Shown: positions 53,919 to 63,700 of the stretch, piece by piece
Numbering within the stretch: position 1 is the stretch's first letter
Layout of the letters: every line of letters begins with the position of its first letter
Assembly (NCBI RefSeq): GCF_021245985.1
Contig: NZ_JAJQXA010000001.1
Coordinates: 372,001-436,000 of the forward strand
DNA: 64,000 nt
Origin: Flavobacterium soyae
GTDB lineage: Bacteria; Bacteroidota; Bacteroidia; Flavobacteriales; Flavobacteriaceae
Direction of reading: 5' to 3'
Translations under genes and position numbers: made by a program
Notes under the pieces: generated by a model
The model's database searches: none
What the model was told of the DNA's origin: nothing
What the model saw: only the letters and a program-made list of their open reading frames with translations

Positions 53919-55871
53919 ATGAAACCACAACTGTCTATTTTCTTTATTCTATTTTCAATTTTCTCAATAGGACAAACCAAAGTAAAAGACACCATAACCC
54001 GAAGAGCAAATATTGGTTTTATCCAAAATGGAAATGCCGTTTCTTTTAAACCCGAAACGCCTCCGTTGATTCCAATTGCAGGCGCGCCAAAGCCTAGTTT
54101 TTCTTATTTATGGGAACTCGGCGACGGACATTACAGTAAAGAAGCTGAGCCAAAACATGTTTATAAAAACAAAGGAACTTATACAACAAGGCTTGCTGTA
54201 ACAAACAATTACGACAACGGAAAACCTCCTGCAACGCGCCCGAAAAAAGTGGCTGTAAATGATATTACTGATACTAATTATAAAGACATTGCTTCTATTG
54301 CTGATCAAAATGGTTTTGCGATTTTAAAAAACTGCGATCCCATTCCGGAACAGGAAATGGTAGTCGTAGTAAGTTATCAAAATCTGGAGAATTATGTTTC
54401 CAGCGGAAAGCTTTATTTATTTTATAATGAGAAACAATTCAAACATAATAATTTCGAATTAAGCGATTTTAGAACCTATGCAAACGAACGTGAAGTAAAA
54501 GAAAACGTAGTCGCTTCTGTCGATGATCTTGACGATTCAAATAATTATGTGGCTTCCGCCGAAAATAGTTTCAAACTTAAAAAATACCGAAATACAACTA
54601 CCGAAGAAGATCTCGATGCTTCACTTTTAGATGCCAATAAAACCTATCATAATGTTTCGGTTTTAGAATTTGATGATGCAAATCCGGGAGAAACTCGCAA
54701 TGTTTTTTATACGTTTAAAACTACTCCCGAAATGATAAAAGATACGAGCGCAACGGTCACGATGCGCGGTATTTTTGTTCCAAATCGAAGTTATAAAAAC
54801 CATAAGATTAAAAATCTGGAAATGGAAATCGTAACGTCGCACGATCCTAATAAAATGGGGTCTAACGGACGTTTTATGAATTATAGATTAGTCCGTTTTA
54901 AAAGAGTAAATTTCAAAACCCGTTTCCAAAATAATGGCGAAGGTCCGGCGAGAAAAATTCGTTTAGAAACCGATGTTCCGGATATGTTTGACAAGAAAAC
55001 TTTTCAAATAGAAAGTATGTATCCAGAATGTCCAATTTGTCCAAAAGGCGAAGAACCAACCGTAAGCTGTCTCGATACAATTATCAAACAAAAGCAAATT
55101 ATATTTACGTTTAAGAATATTTATCTTCCGGGAACGGAACAAAAAAATGTGCACGAAAAAGACAGTACAAAAGGTTTTGTAAAATATTCGATGAAGTTTG
55201 GCGAAGATTTTCATAAGGTAAAAACCAAAAGCCGAACTTCGATTATTTTCGATAAAAACGAACCTATAATTACCAATTACGCCACTACTAGATTTTTACC
55301 GGGAATTTCGATTGGTGTAAAAGCGGGTTACAACTTTTATCCTGATTTAGATAAATCGACAAGTTATTTTTTGGGAGCGACGCTTTCACCTTTTAAATCG
55401 TATCGTTTTTACTGGCAGATCGAATGGGTGAATGCATTAAACCAATATAACAGTGCGGTTACTGTTGTAGATCAAATAAATACGAATGCAAACGGTGTAA
55501 GACAATTGATACGTACCACTACAGCAACTGAAAATAAAAATATTAATTGGGAAATTCCTGTTTTGATTCGGTACAACATTAATAATTACATCGGAATTGG
55601 TGCCGGAATTCAGGCGAATATAAATGTCTCGCAAGAACAAAATCAGAACTTAACGATTGATACTTATGAAGGCGATAAAGAGAACTTTTTAATTGGTACA
55701 AAAACAGAAACCAACAATATAAAAACTTCTTTTACCGATTTTAAAACGGGTCTTTTGTTTGATTTAACGGCAGGTTTCGCCAGAATTGGACCGAGTTTGG
55801 GCGCACGCTACGTAATTAATTTTGAACAGAATTTTAATTACTTTCAGGTTTATGGAATATGGAAGTTTTAG
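53919..55871 (+). CDS. PKD-domain protein with C-terminal beta-barrel
   Basis: 650 residues. Signal peptide (MKPQLSIFFILFSIFSIGQ), one PKD domain about 65-115 (FSYLWELGDGHYSKEAEPKH, then YTTRLAVTNN), a middle part with a Cys-containing loop (YPECPICPKGEEPTVSC), and a C-terminal 200 residues of amphipathic strands (GISIGVKAGYNFYPDLD, GIGAGIQANI, ending QVYGIWKF) like an outer-membrane barrel. So an outer-membrane protein with PKD facing the outside or periplasm. No T9SS-type tail is seen. Its gene stands directly before the CHAT gene. Confidence 0.8.
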   Translation: MKPQLSIFFILFSIFSIGQTKVKDTITRRANIGFIQNGNAVSFKPETPPLIPIAGAPKPSFSYLWELGDGHYSKEAEPKHVYKNKGTYTTRLAVTNNYDNGKPPATRPKKVAVNDITDTNYKDIASIADQNGFAILKNCDPIPEQEMVVVVSYQNLENYVSSGKLYLFYNEKQFKHNNFELSDFRTYANEREVKENVVASVDDLDDSNNYVASAENSFKLKKYRNTTTEEDLDASLLDANKTYHNVSVLEFDDANPGETRNVFYTFKTTPEMIKDTSATVTMRGIFVPNRSYKNHKIKNLEMEIVTSHDPNKMGSNGRFMNYRLVRFKRVNFKTRFQNNGEGPARKIRLETDVPDMFDKKTFQIESMYPECPICPKGEEPTVSCLDTIIKQKQIIFTFKNIYLPGTEQKNVHEKDSTKGFVKYSMKFGEDFHKVKTKSRTSIIFDKNEPIITNYATTRFLPGISIGVKAGYNFYPDLDKSTSYFLGATLSPFKSYRFYWQIEWVNALNQYNSAVTVVDQINTNANGVRQLIRTTTATENKNINWEIPVLIRYNINNYIGIGAGIQANINVSQEQNQNLTIDTYEGDKENFLIGTKTETNNIKTSFTDFKTGLLFDLTAGFARIGPSLGARYVINFEQNFNYFQVYGIWKF

Positions 55872-55878
55872 TTTGTTT

Positions 55879-55967
55879 CACAGAGATACACAAAGGATGC
55901 ACAGAGATACGCTAAGATTTTTTATTCTTTGTGTATCTCTGCGAAAAATCTTTGCGAATCTCTGTGG
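55879..55967. repeat. CACAGAG-type inverted repeat before the CHAT gene
   Basis: Arms CAGAGATACACAAAG (55881-55895) and its exact inverse (55927-55941) plus outer CACAGAG...CTCTGTGG units. Similar to units near 20.4 and 50.87 kb. It fills nearly all of the gap between the PKD and CHAT genes. Confidence 0.8.
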
Positions 55968-55980
55968 AATAAAATTTAAT

Positions 55981-58635
55981 ATGAACTTATATAACTTATA
56001 TGGTTTAATCTTTCTTTTCCTAACTCTGAATGTTTTCGGGCAGCATCAGGAAGATAAAATATATAATGCTGTTGATAGTTTTACTGCTCATCCTTCCGCG
56101 AAAGCGTTACAAAATTTAACGAATACCGAAGCTGATTTTTGGAGAAATCCAAAACCTAAAACCAAAGATGAATTTTTAGCAATTGTGGTTTTAAACTGTA
56201 ATAAAGCCTATTATGAAAATCAGTTTGGGCAGACACAAAATGCGATTTCGAGTTATGAAAAAGCATGGCAGATTTACCAAAAACAGAAACTCAGCAATTA
56301 TGACATTATTGAATTCTGCTTAAAACCTTTAGGGAATTTATATACAGTTTTAGGCGATTATGACAGCGCCGAAAATACTATTAAACAATATTTTTTTATT
56401 GTAAATACTTCTAAAAATTATCCTGATACACAAAAGCAAAAATTTGCTGCAATTTTGAATTTATCGAATGTTTATCAGAGTTCGGGGAAAATTTCTTTGG
56501 CAATTGAAGTTTTAGAAAATACTCTAAAAACAGAGCAATTATCGAATTCTCAGAAAGGTCTTTTATGGAATAATCTTGGAAATAATTATTGGTTGAGTTC
56601 CAAACAATTCATTAAAAATGCTCCGCAGAATGCTGAAAAAGCATTTGAATCTTCCATAAAATATCTTCAGAACGAAAAAGAACAATTCGAAACTTTATCC
56701 AATTCTTATCGAAATCTGGCTTCGATGAACAGACAATGGCAACAATTTGATGTTGCTGATTTTTATATGCAAAAGGCTGAAAAATTATTTTTAGAATCTA
56801 AAAATCAGCAGCCTAGAAAATTGGGAAAACTGTATTATGAAAAAGCTTTGTTGTTTTTTGATAAAAAAAAATATGATGAAAGTACAAAGCAGATTTCGGC
56901 TGTTTTTAAAGTTTTAATTCCGAATTATAATTCGAAAGATGTTCTTCCAAATCAAAATCAATTATATGCTGAAACTGTTTTAGTTGATGCACTTGATTTA
57001 CAGGCGGAAATTCTAAAAATAAAAGATCCTAAAAAAGCACTAAAAGCTTTTGAACTTTCATTTTACATTGAAGATTTATTAATGAATAGTCTAGTTTATG
57101 AAAACTCAAAAATCCTAATGCAATTGCGATCACGAAATCGTACCGAAAAATGCATTTCGATTTATGAGGAATTGTTTAAAAAAGAAAATAAAACCGAATA
57201 TCTTGAGAATGCTTTTCAGTTATCAGAAAAAACAAAATCAGGGATTTTAAAAAGTTATCGCTCGAATATTAAAAACGCTTCCGCGGAAGAAAAACAGCTT
57301 TTACAAGAACTTCAAAACATTAGTAATTCCATTTTAAAAGAACAGCAAAAAGTCGAATTGGCTAATATTTCAGAAATAAACAGGTTCATAAAAAAGCAAA
57401 ATGAGATAATGATTTCATTAAAAAATGTACAATCAAAAAATGCAGATTATATTCCTGAAAAATGTGATTCAAAAGCTTTACTTTCAAAATTAGAAAATGA
57501 TAAAGCGATGATGGTTTATTATTTTATGGGATCAGAAAATTTATATTTTTTCATTTTACAAAACAACCAAATTGGTCTAAATCACATTAACATCACTCAT
57601 CTTGGTATTCCGAGAATTGCACAGTTTATTGATTATTTTAATAAACCAGATGCTATTACAAATGATATTTCGGGTTATAATCATTATGGGAAAGATGTTT
57701 ATGATTTATTAAAATTACCAAGCAATGCCGCTTACCAAAACCTAATAATTGTTCCTGACGGAATTTTAAATTTCCTTCCTTTTGAAGCATTAATTACACA
57801 AGAATCAAAAACAACAAATTTTGCTAAAATGCATTATTTATTGAACGATTTCAAAATTGCTTATAACACCTCAGCCAATATTTATCTGAATTCAAAAACT
57901 GTTTCAAAATCAGAGAAAACAGTTTTGGGAGTTTTTCCGGTTTTCGAAAAAACGACTTTTGAATTGAGTTATTCTAAGAAAGAATTAGAATCGATTCGGA
58001 ATAATTTTAAAGGAAAATATTTAGAAAATTCGAATGCAATTTTTTCTAATTTTAAAAATGATGCTGCAAATTATTCCATTTTACATTTGAGTACACACGC
58101 TTCATCGGGCGATATTGAAACTCCGGCAAGCATTAAATTTTACGATCAGGAAATCTTATATTCTGAATTGTATAATCTGCATATAAATCCTGATTTAGTA
58201 GTTTTAAGTGCCTGCGAAACCGGAATTGGAAAATTGTATAAAGCCGAAGGTGCAATGAGCATTGCAAGAGGTTTTCAGTTTGCTGGCGCGCAGAATTTGT
58301 TGTTTTCTTTATGGAAAGTAAACGATTTTACAACTTCGGTTTTTATGTCTGATTTTTATAAAAATGTCAAGAATGATGTTTCTTATTTTGAAGCAAATTC
58401 AAATGCCAAATTGGAATATTTAAACGACAAATCGATTCCAAACGCGAAGAAATCTCCTTATTACTGGAGTTCATTTGTGTATTACGGTTCAATTTCTACA
58501 GAAGAAAAATCTAGAAATTATATCTATTATGTGATTAGCTTTTTGATTGTAATTGGTTTATTTTTGGTTTTCAATCAATATCGAAAATGGAAAATCTTCA
58601 CGAGGTTCTCAAAAAAGAGAAATATAAAAAAATAA
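55981..58635 (+). CDS. Exported TPR-CHAT (caspase-like) protease, membrane-anchored
   Basis: 884 residues from ATG 55981; the open frame extends 53 codons up through a repeat and into the PKD gene, so that start is rejected. Signal peptide (MNLYNLYGLIFLFLTLNVFG), TPR-like helical repeats about 40-430, a coiled-coil stretch about 440-490, and a CHAT domain about 540-830 with catalytic His706 (LHLSTHAS) and Cys745 (LSACETG), both intact. One C-terminal membrane span (about 846-866, VISFLIVIGLFLVF) leaves the CHAT domain outside the cytoplasm. It overlaps the aspartyl protease gene by 49 bases. CHAT enzymes cleave partner proteins after activation; the target is unknown. Confidence 0.9.
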   Translation: MNLYNLYGLIFLFLTLNVFGQHQEDKIYNAVDSFTAHPSAKALQNLTNTEADFWRNPKPKTKDEFLAIVVLNCNKAYYENQFGQTQNAISSYEKAWQIYQKQKLSNYDIIEFCLKPLGNLYTVLGDYDSAENTIKQYFFIVNTSKNYPDTQKQKFAAILNLSNVYQSSGKISLAIEVLENTLKTEQLSNSQKGLLWNNLGNNYWLSSKQFIKNAPQNAEKAFESSIKYLQNEKEQFETLSNSYRNLASMNRQWQQFDVADFYMQKAEKLFLESKNQQPRKLGKLYYEKALLFFDKKKYDESTKQISAVFKVLIPNYNSKDVLPNQNQLYAETVLVDALDLQAEILKIKDPKKALKAFELSFYIEDLLMNSLVYENSKILMQLRSRNRTEKCISIYEELFKKENKTEYLENAFQLSEKTKSGILKSYRSNIKNASAEEKQLLQELQNISNSILKEQQKVELANISEINRFIKKQNEIMISLKNVQSKNADYIPEKCDSKALLSKLENDKAMMVYYFMGSENLYFFILQNNQIGLNHINITHLGIPRIAQFIDYFNKPDAITNDISGYNHYGKDVYDLLKLPSNAAYQNLIIVPDGILNFLPFEALITQESKTTNFAKMHYLLNDFKIAYNTSANIYLNSKTVSKSEKTVLGVFPVFEKTTFELSYSKKELESIRNNFKGKYLENSNAIFSNFKNDAANYSILHLSTHASSGDIETPASIKFYDQEILYSELYNLHINPDLVVLSACETGIGKLYKAEGAMSIARGFQFAGAQNLLFSLWKVNDFTTSVFMSDFYKNVKNDVSYFEANSNAKLEYLNDKSIPNAKKSPYYWSSFVYYGSISTEEKSRNYIYYVISFLIVIGLFLVFNQYRKWKIFTRFSKKRNIKK

Positions 58636-59024
58636 AATTCAAGGTTACTAAAACACAGCATCTTTCTATAAAAGCAAAAATTAACGGTGTATCTGGAAGT
58701 TTCATTTTAGATACGGGAGCATCAAACACCTGCATTGGTTTAGAAAGCATTGAACGTTTTGAAGTATCTGCAAAAAAATCAAAAACAAAAGCATCAGGAG
58801 CCGGCGGAACCGGAATGTCAACCCAGATTTCTTCACAGAATATTTTACAATTAGGGAGTTGGAAAAATAAAGGTTTCACTATTGTAATTTTTGATCTTTC
58901 ACATGTAAATGAGGCTTTACAATCTTATAAAGCAAAACCGGTTCACGGCATTATTGGTGCGGATGTTCTGCTTGAAGGAAAGGCAATTATTGATTATTTT
59001 AATCATTATTTGTATTTGAAATGA
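58587..59024 (+). CDS. Retropepsin-like aspartyl protease
   Basis: 145 residues. The catalytic motif LDTGASNTCIG (Asp42) matches the DTGA of retropepsin-like clan AA enzymes, followed by flap-like GAGGTGMSTQ and the C-terminal HGIIGADVLLEG block. One DTGA per chain implies action as a dimer. No signal peptide, but the first 17 codons overlap the end of the CHAT gene in another frame. Translational coupling to CHAT is likely. Because the CHAT domain faces out and this lacks a signal, the two proteases are probably on opposite sides of the membrane unless this one is exported in another way. Confidence 0.85.
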   Translation: MENLHEVLKKEKYKKIKFKVTKTQHLSIKAKINGVSGSFILDTGASNTCIGLESIERFEVSAKKSKTKASGAGGTGMSTQISSQNILQLGSWKNKGFTIVIFDLSHVNEALQSYKAKPVHGIIGADVLLEGKAIIDYFNHYLYLK

Positions 59025-59113
59025 TTACACAAATGTTTACTACTTTAAACATTCGTAAATAAATTCGAAAAAAGAAACAAAAAGTTATCAACAAAACATG
59101 GCAAAATAAAAAT

Positions 59114-59199
59114 CTTATTTGATAGTTATTTGACAAATAGGTGTATTTTTACACAGAAAGCCAGTAAAATCAAGGCTTTCTTATTTGATGGTTATTTGA
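59114..59199 (+). repeat. 20-base direct repeats before the AlbA-type gene
   Basis: CTTATTTGATAGTTATTTGA at 59114-59133 and CTTATTTGATGGTTATTTGA at 59180-59199, one mismatch, 66 bases apart. The second ends two bases before the ATG. Candidate operator pair. Confidence 0.55.
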
Positions 59200-59201
59200 T
59201 T

Positions 59202-60652
59202 ATGGAACAAGAAAAGTTAATAAATATAGTAAACGACTTAATTAAACAGCCCAACGAAAGTGAATGGGTTGAATTCAAATTGAATTATCATTCGGCTGAG
59301 GAAATTGGCGAACGTATTTCTGCACTATCGAATGGTGCCTGTTTACATAACCACCCTTTTGGTTATCTAATCTTTGGAATAGAAGATAAAACTCATAAAG
59401 TTGTTGGAACTACTTTCAAAATAAAATCGCATAAAAAAGCGGTGAAGAATTAGAAAGTTGGCTGATGAATCGATTAGCACCGAAAATAGATTTTAGGTTT
59501 CACGAATTTGAATATGAAGATGGAATAAATATAGCCATGATTATAATTCCATGCGCCGAAAACCGCCCAGTAGACTTTTTTCATATATCATATATTAGAA
59601 TCGGCAGTTATACCAGAAAACTAAGTGAATTTCCTGAAAAAGAAGGCAAAATTTGGAGAAAAGCCCCAGACAAGCCTTTAGAAAATCGTGTTGCTAAAGC
59701 AAATGTTACATCTTCTGAAATAATAAGTTTACTAAATTCCCAAACTTATTTTGAACTATTAAAGCTTCCATACCCAAATACTCAGGAAGGTGTAATAAAA
59801 AAATTTATTTCTGAAAAATTTATAAAAAAGAATAAAGAGCTTTACGATATAACAAAATTAGGAGCTATTTTGCTTGCTAAAAATCTCGAAGAATTTGATG
59901 AAATAGGCAGAAAGGCGGTAAGAGTAATCGTTTATAAAGGAAAAAATAAAGTTGAGACAATAAGAGAGCAAATAGGTAAAAGAGGATATGCAGTTGGTTT
60001 CGACGGATTAATTGACTGGATTAATGGACAATTACCTGCTAACGAAGAAATAGGAAAAGCTTTTAGAAAAGAAACAAAAATGTATCCTGAAATTGCAATA
60101 AGAGAATTGGTTGCAAATGCTCTTATTCATCAAGATTTTAACGAAAAGGGATTTCCAATGATCGAAATATTTTCAGATCGAATAGAAATTTCAAACCCAG
60201 GTCTTCCACTTATAACTCCACAACGTTTTATTGACGAATATATTTCTCGAAATGAAAAATTAGCCGATATCTTAAGGAGATTTGGAATATGTGAAGAGAA
60301 AGGAAGTGGAATTGATAAAGTAATATTCTATAACGAAATGTTTCAATTACCTGCTGTTGATTTCATAGTTTCAGAAAAAAGAACAAAAATTACTATGTTT
60401 AGCTATAAAGAACTTAATCATTTAGATAAAAAAGATAAAGTTAGAGCATGCTATCAACATGCTTGTTTACGCTATGTGTCAAATGATATAATGACTAATC
60501 AAAGTCTACGAGAACGCTTCCAAATTGAAGAACAAAATTCCGCAATAGCATCAAGAATTATAAAAGATACAATAACTGAAGGTTTAATAAAAGATGATGA
60601 TCCTTTAAGTAATTCAAGAAAATATAAAAAATATATCCCTTTTTGGGCTTAA
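59202..60652 (+). pseudogene. AlbA/Schlafen-type ATP-binding regulator with a frameshift
   Basis: The first part (59202-59453) holds the AlbA_2 domain: NESEWVEFKLNYHSAEEIGERISALSNG and GYLIFGIEDKTHKVVGT, then ends at TAG. The second part starts in the -1 frame and reads KSGEELESWLMNRLAPKIDFRF, the expected continuation, then FRKETKMYPEIAIRELVANALIHQDF and ISNPGLPL, ending at 60652. Adding one A to the run of six A at 59433-59438 restores a chain of about 480 residues. Everything else is intact, so the break is recent, a sequencing error, or bypassed by slippage. Relatives are predicted transcription regulators with an ATP-binding-like C-terminal half. Confidence 0.8.
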
Positions 60653-60683
60653 AGAATAGATTCTCTATATTATTATAAAATTA

Positions 60684-60719
60684 AAAAATCCCAAACTCCT
60701 TTCGGAATCTGGGATTTTT
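60684..60719. terminator. Bidirectional terminator
   Basis: AAAAATCCC with GGGATTTTT around an 18-base loop; T-run on the plus strand and A/T-run on the other. Between the AlbA-type gene and the RND gene, which converge. Confidence 0.75.
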
Positions 60720-60740
60720 CGTCTAAAATTAAATCAAAAA

Positions 60741-63700
60741 TTAATGGGTATGTTTAGGATTAAAACCGTCGTCGCTTAATTCTGCATGTACATAATCTGC
60801 ATGCATTTCAGCTTCGTAATCGATTTTTTCTCCTTTAGAGAATTTATGAATAATTTTCTCCATGATGTTATATATAACAGGAACCACAATCAAGGTTAGG
60901 AATAAAGAAGAAATTAATCCTCCAATAATTACCCAAGCCAATCCGTTTTTCCATTCAGCTCCAGCTCCAGATGCTAATGCAATTGGGAACATACCGAAAA
61001 CCATCGCAATTGTAGTCATCAAGATCGGACGTAAACGAGCGTGGTTTGCCTGAATTAATGCCGTTCTGATTGACTCTCCTGCCGCTCTTCTTTGGTTCGT
61101 ATAATCGACAAGCATGATCGCATTCTTACACACCAGACCAATCAACATGATAATACCTAAGATGGTAAAGATGTTCAATGAGTTATTAGTCAAAGCTAAT
61201 GCTGTCATCGCACCAATAAACGAAAGCGGAATTGCAAACAATACTACAAACGGGTGAACGAAACTGTCATACAAACTCACCATTACAAGGTAAACCAAAA
61301 TAATAGCGGCAAGTAAAGCAATTCCTAAAGTACCAAATCCTTCAGATTGATTCTCCTGGTCACCACCCCAAATGTAGTTTACTCCGGCTGGTTTTTTCAG
61401 TTTATCTAATTTTGCCTGCCATTGCTGAACGATTGTTCCTGACGGAACCCCAACGTTTTGTCCTTTTACAGTTACCGAAGCCGATTTGTCTCTTCGCTCT
61501 AACTGGCTAGGTCCGGAACCTTCTGTAATATCTGCAAATTGAGACAATTTAATTTGCTGCCCTGTTGCATTAATAAAAATCAAATTACTTACGTCTGCAA
61601 TACTTTTTCTATCAAATGCATTATATCTAATGTTGATATCGTATTCGTATTCACCAGCTCTGTATTTACCATCTGTATTTCCACTAAAAGCAGTCTGCAT
61701 TGTTAAACCAACTGTTTGGAGTGTTAATCCTAAAGCAGCCATTTTATCACGGTCTACTTTTACGTTAATCTCAGGGTTTCCGTCTTCAACAGTTAATTTA
61801 ATCTCTGTTGTTCCAGGAATTGTACGTAATTCTGCTTCTGCTAATTTAGCAAATGCCATAGCACTTTCTGTTGAAGGACCTGTTACGATTAATCCTAATG
61901 TAGCATCTTCTGCAGTTCCTAAAATACCTACAGGAACTGTTTTTACTTTTGCTCCAACTAATACTTTTTCAAGTTTACGTTTAATTTTTGCTGCATAAAC
62001 ATTCGCATCATCTGTACGATCTTCTTGTTCGATCATTTTTACGTCAATCTCTGCTTTATAAGCTGTTGCCTGCGATGCTCCAAAACCTTCACTGGTTTGT
62101 CCTACAGTTGTAATTTGACTGTGAACGTATTCTTGAGATTTCAAATAAGCTTCTGCTTTTTGAGTCATAAAGTTTGTCTGCTCTAACGAAGCATCTTTTG
62201 GCATTTCTATCTGAACTAAGAACTCCCCACTATCTGAAGATGCGAAAAACTCCCCTCCAATGAAACCTCCAGCCATTAATCCAACTGTTGAAGCAAAAAA
62301 CAATATAATTACGACAATAAAAGTTTTAATATAATGGTCTAAACACCAAGTCAATAAATGAGAAACCCAGTCTGTAAAACGAGTTAAATAATTTTCGAAA
62401 CCAAGAATAATTCTTCCAAATAAATTCTTTCCTTCAATATGCTCCAATTTCCCGAAACGAGATGACAACCAAGGAATAATTGTAAAGGAAGCCAAAAGTG
62501 ACAGCATCGTAGAAATAATAACCGTAACACAGAATTGCGTAATAATATCAGAAACTAATCCAGAACTCATTGCGATTGGCAGGAATACTACAACAATTAC
62601 TAAAGTAATCGAAGTTACTGTACCTCCAATTTCTGCTGTACCATCATAAGACGCACGGATTCTGCTTTTACCCATTTCCATATGTCGATAAATATTCTCC
62701 AAAACCACAATCGCATCATCGACCAGAATACCTACAACCAGAGATAATCCTAATAAACTCATTAAGTTTAAGGTATATCCCATTAAATAAATTCCGATAA
62801 AAGTCGCAATTAACGATGCCGGAATCGAAACCATTACGATCAATGAGTTTCTGATACTGTGCAGGAAAAACAACATTACAAATGCTACCAGAATTACCGC
62901 GATCAATAAATCGTGTACTACAGAATCTGCCGCTTCAAGCGTAAAGATTGTACTATCTTTTGCTACCGCTAATTTTAACTGATTTACTTTATAATCATTT
63001 TCTAAAGTTGCAATTGTTTTTAATAATTGCTCGCTTACCGCTACCGCATTTGCATCAGATTGTTTAACGATTTGTAAAACAATTGCACTTTTTTGATCTA
63101 CGCGCGATATTTTTTCAGCAATTTTCTGTGTGTCCTGAACATCAGCAATATCACTTAAACGAATTTGAATTCCGTTTTGAGACGAAACTACTAAGTTTCT
63201 TAATTCGTCAACACTTTTATATTTACCCGCTAAACGAATTAATATTTTTTGATCACGGGTCTGAATGTTTCCTGTTGGGAAATCTAAGTTTGAACTCAAA
63301 ATATTTTGCTGTACCTGCGGAATAGATAATCCATACCCCTGCATTTTTACGGCATCTAGATTTACTTGGATTTCACGTTCAGAACCACCAATAATATTTA
63401 CCTGAGCCACACCTTGTACACGAGATAAAATTGGCGCAATTTTTTTATCAATTAAATCATAAAATGCTGCTTCATCCATTTTTCCGTTGGCACCAATTGT
63501 CATAATTGGTAAATCACTCAGCGAGAATTTAGTTAATGCCGGTGTTTTAACATCTTCTGGCAAATCACTAATAATTGCATTGATTTTACGCTGTGCATCA
63601 TTTAAAGAAAAATCGACTTTTGCATTCGAGGTCAATGTAATCGAAACGATCGATAAACTTTCGTACGATTTCGAATCAATTTTCTTGACATTTTCTAAAG

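Noticed and set aside
55822..55980. Longer N-terminus for the CHAT protein
   Set aside because: The extra 53 codons overlap the PKD gene end and a CACAGAG repeat; ATG 55981 gives a proper signal peptide.
55981..58635. CHAT protein as a CRISPR type III (Craspase-like) effector
   Set aside because: No CRISPR array or cas gene is seen in the window, and the protein has a signal peptide and an anchor.
59430..59441. Programmed -1 frameshift at A AAA AAG in the AlbA-type gene
   Set aside because: The heptamer is there, but the reading frame is AAA AAA GCG, not the A AAA AAG phase needed for tandem slippage; simple mutation, sequencing error or weak slippage are more likely.
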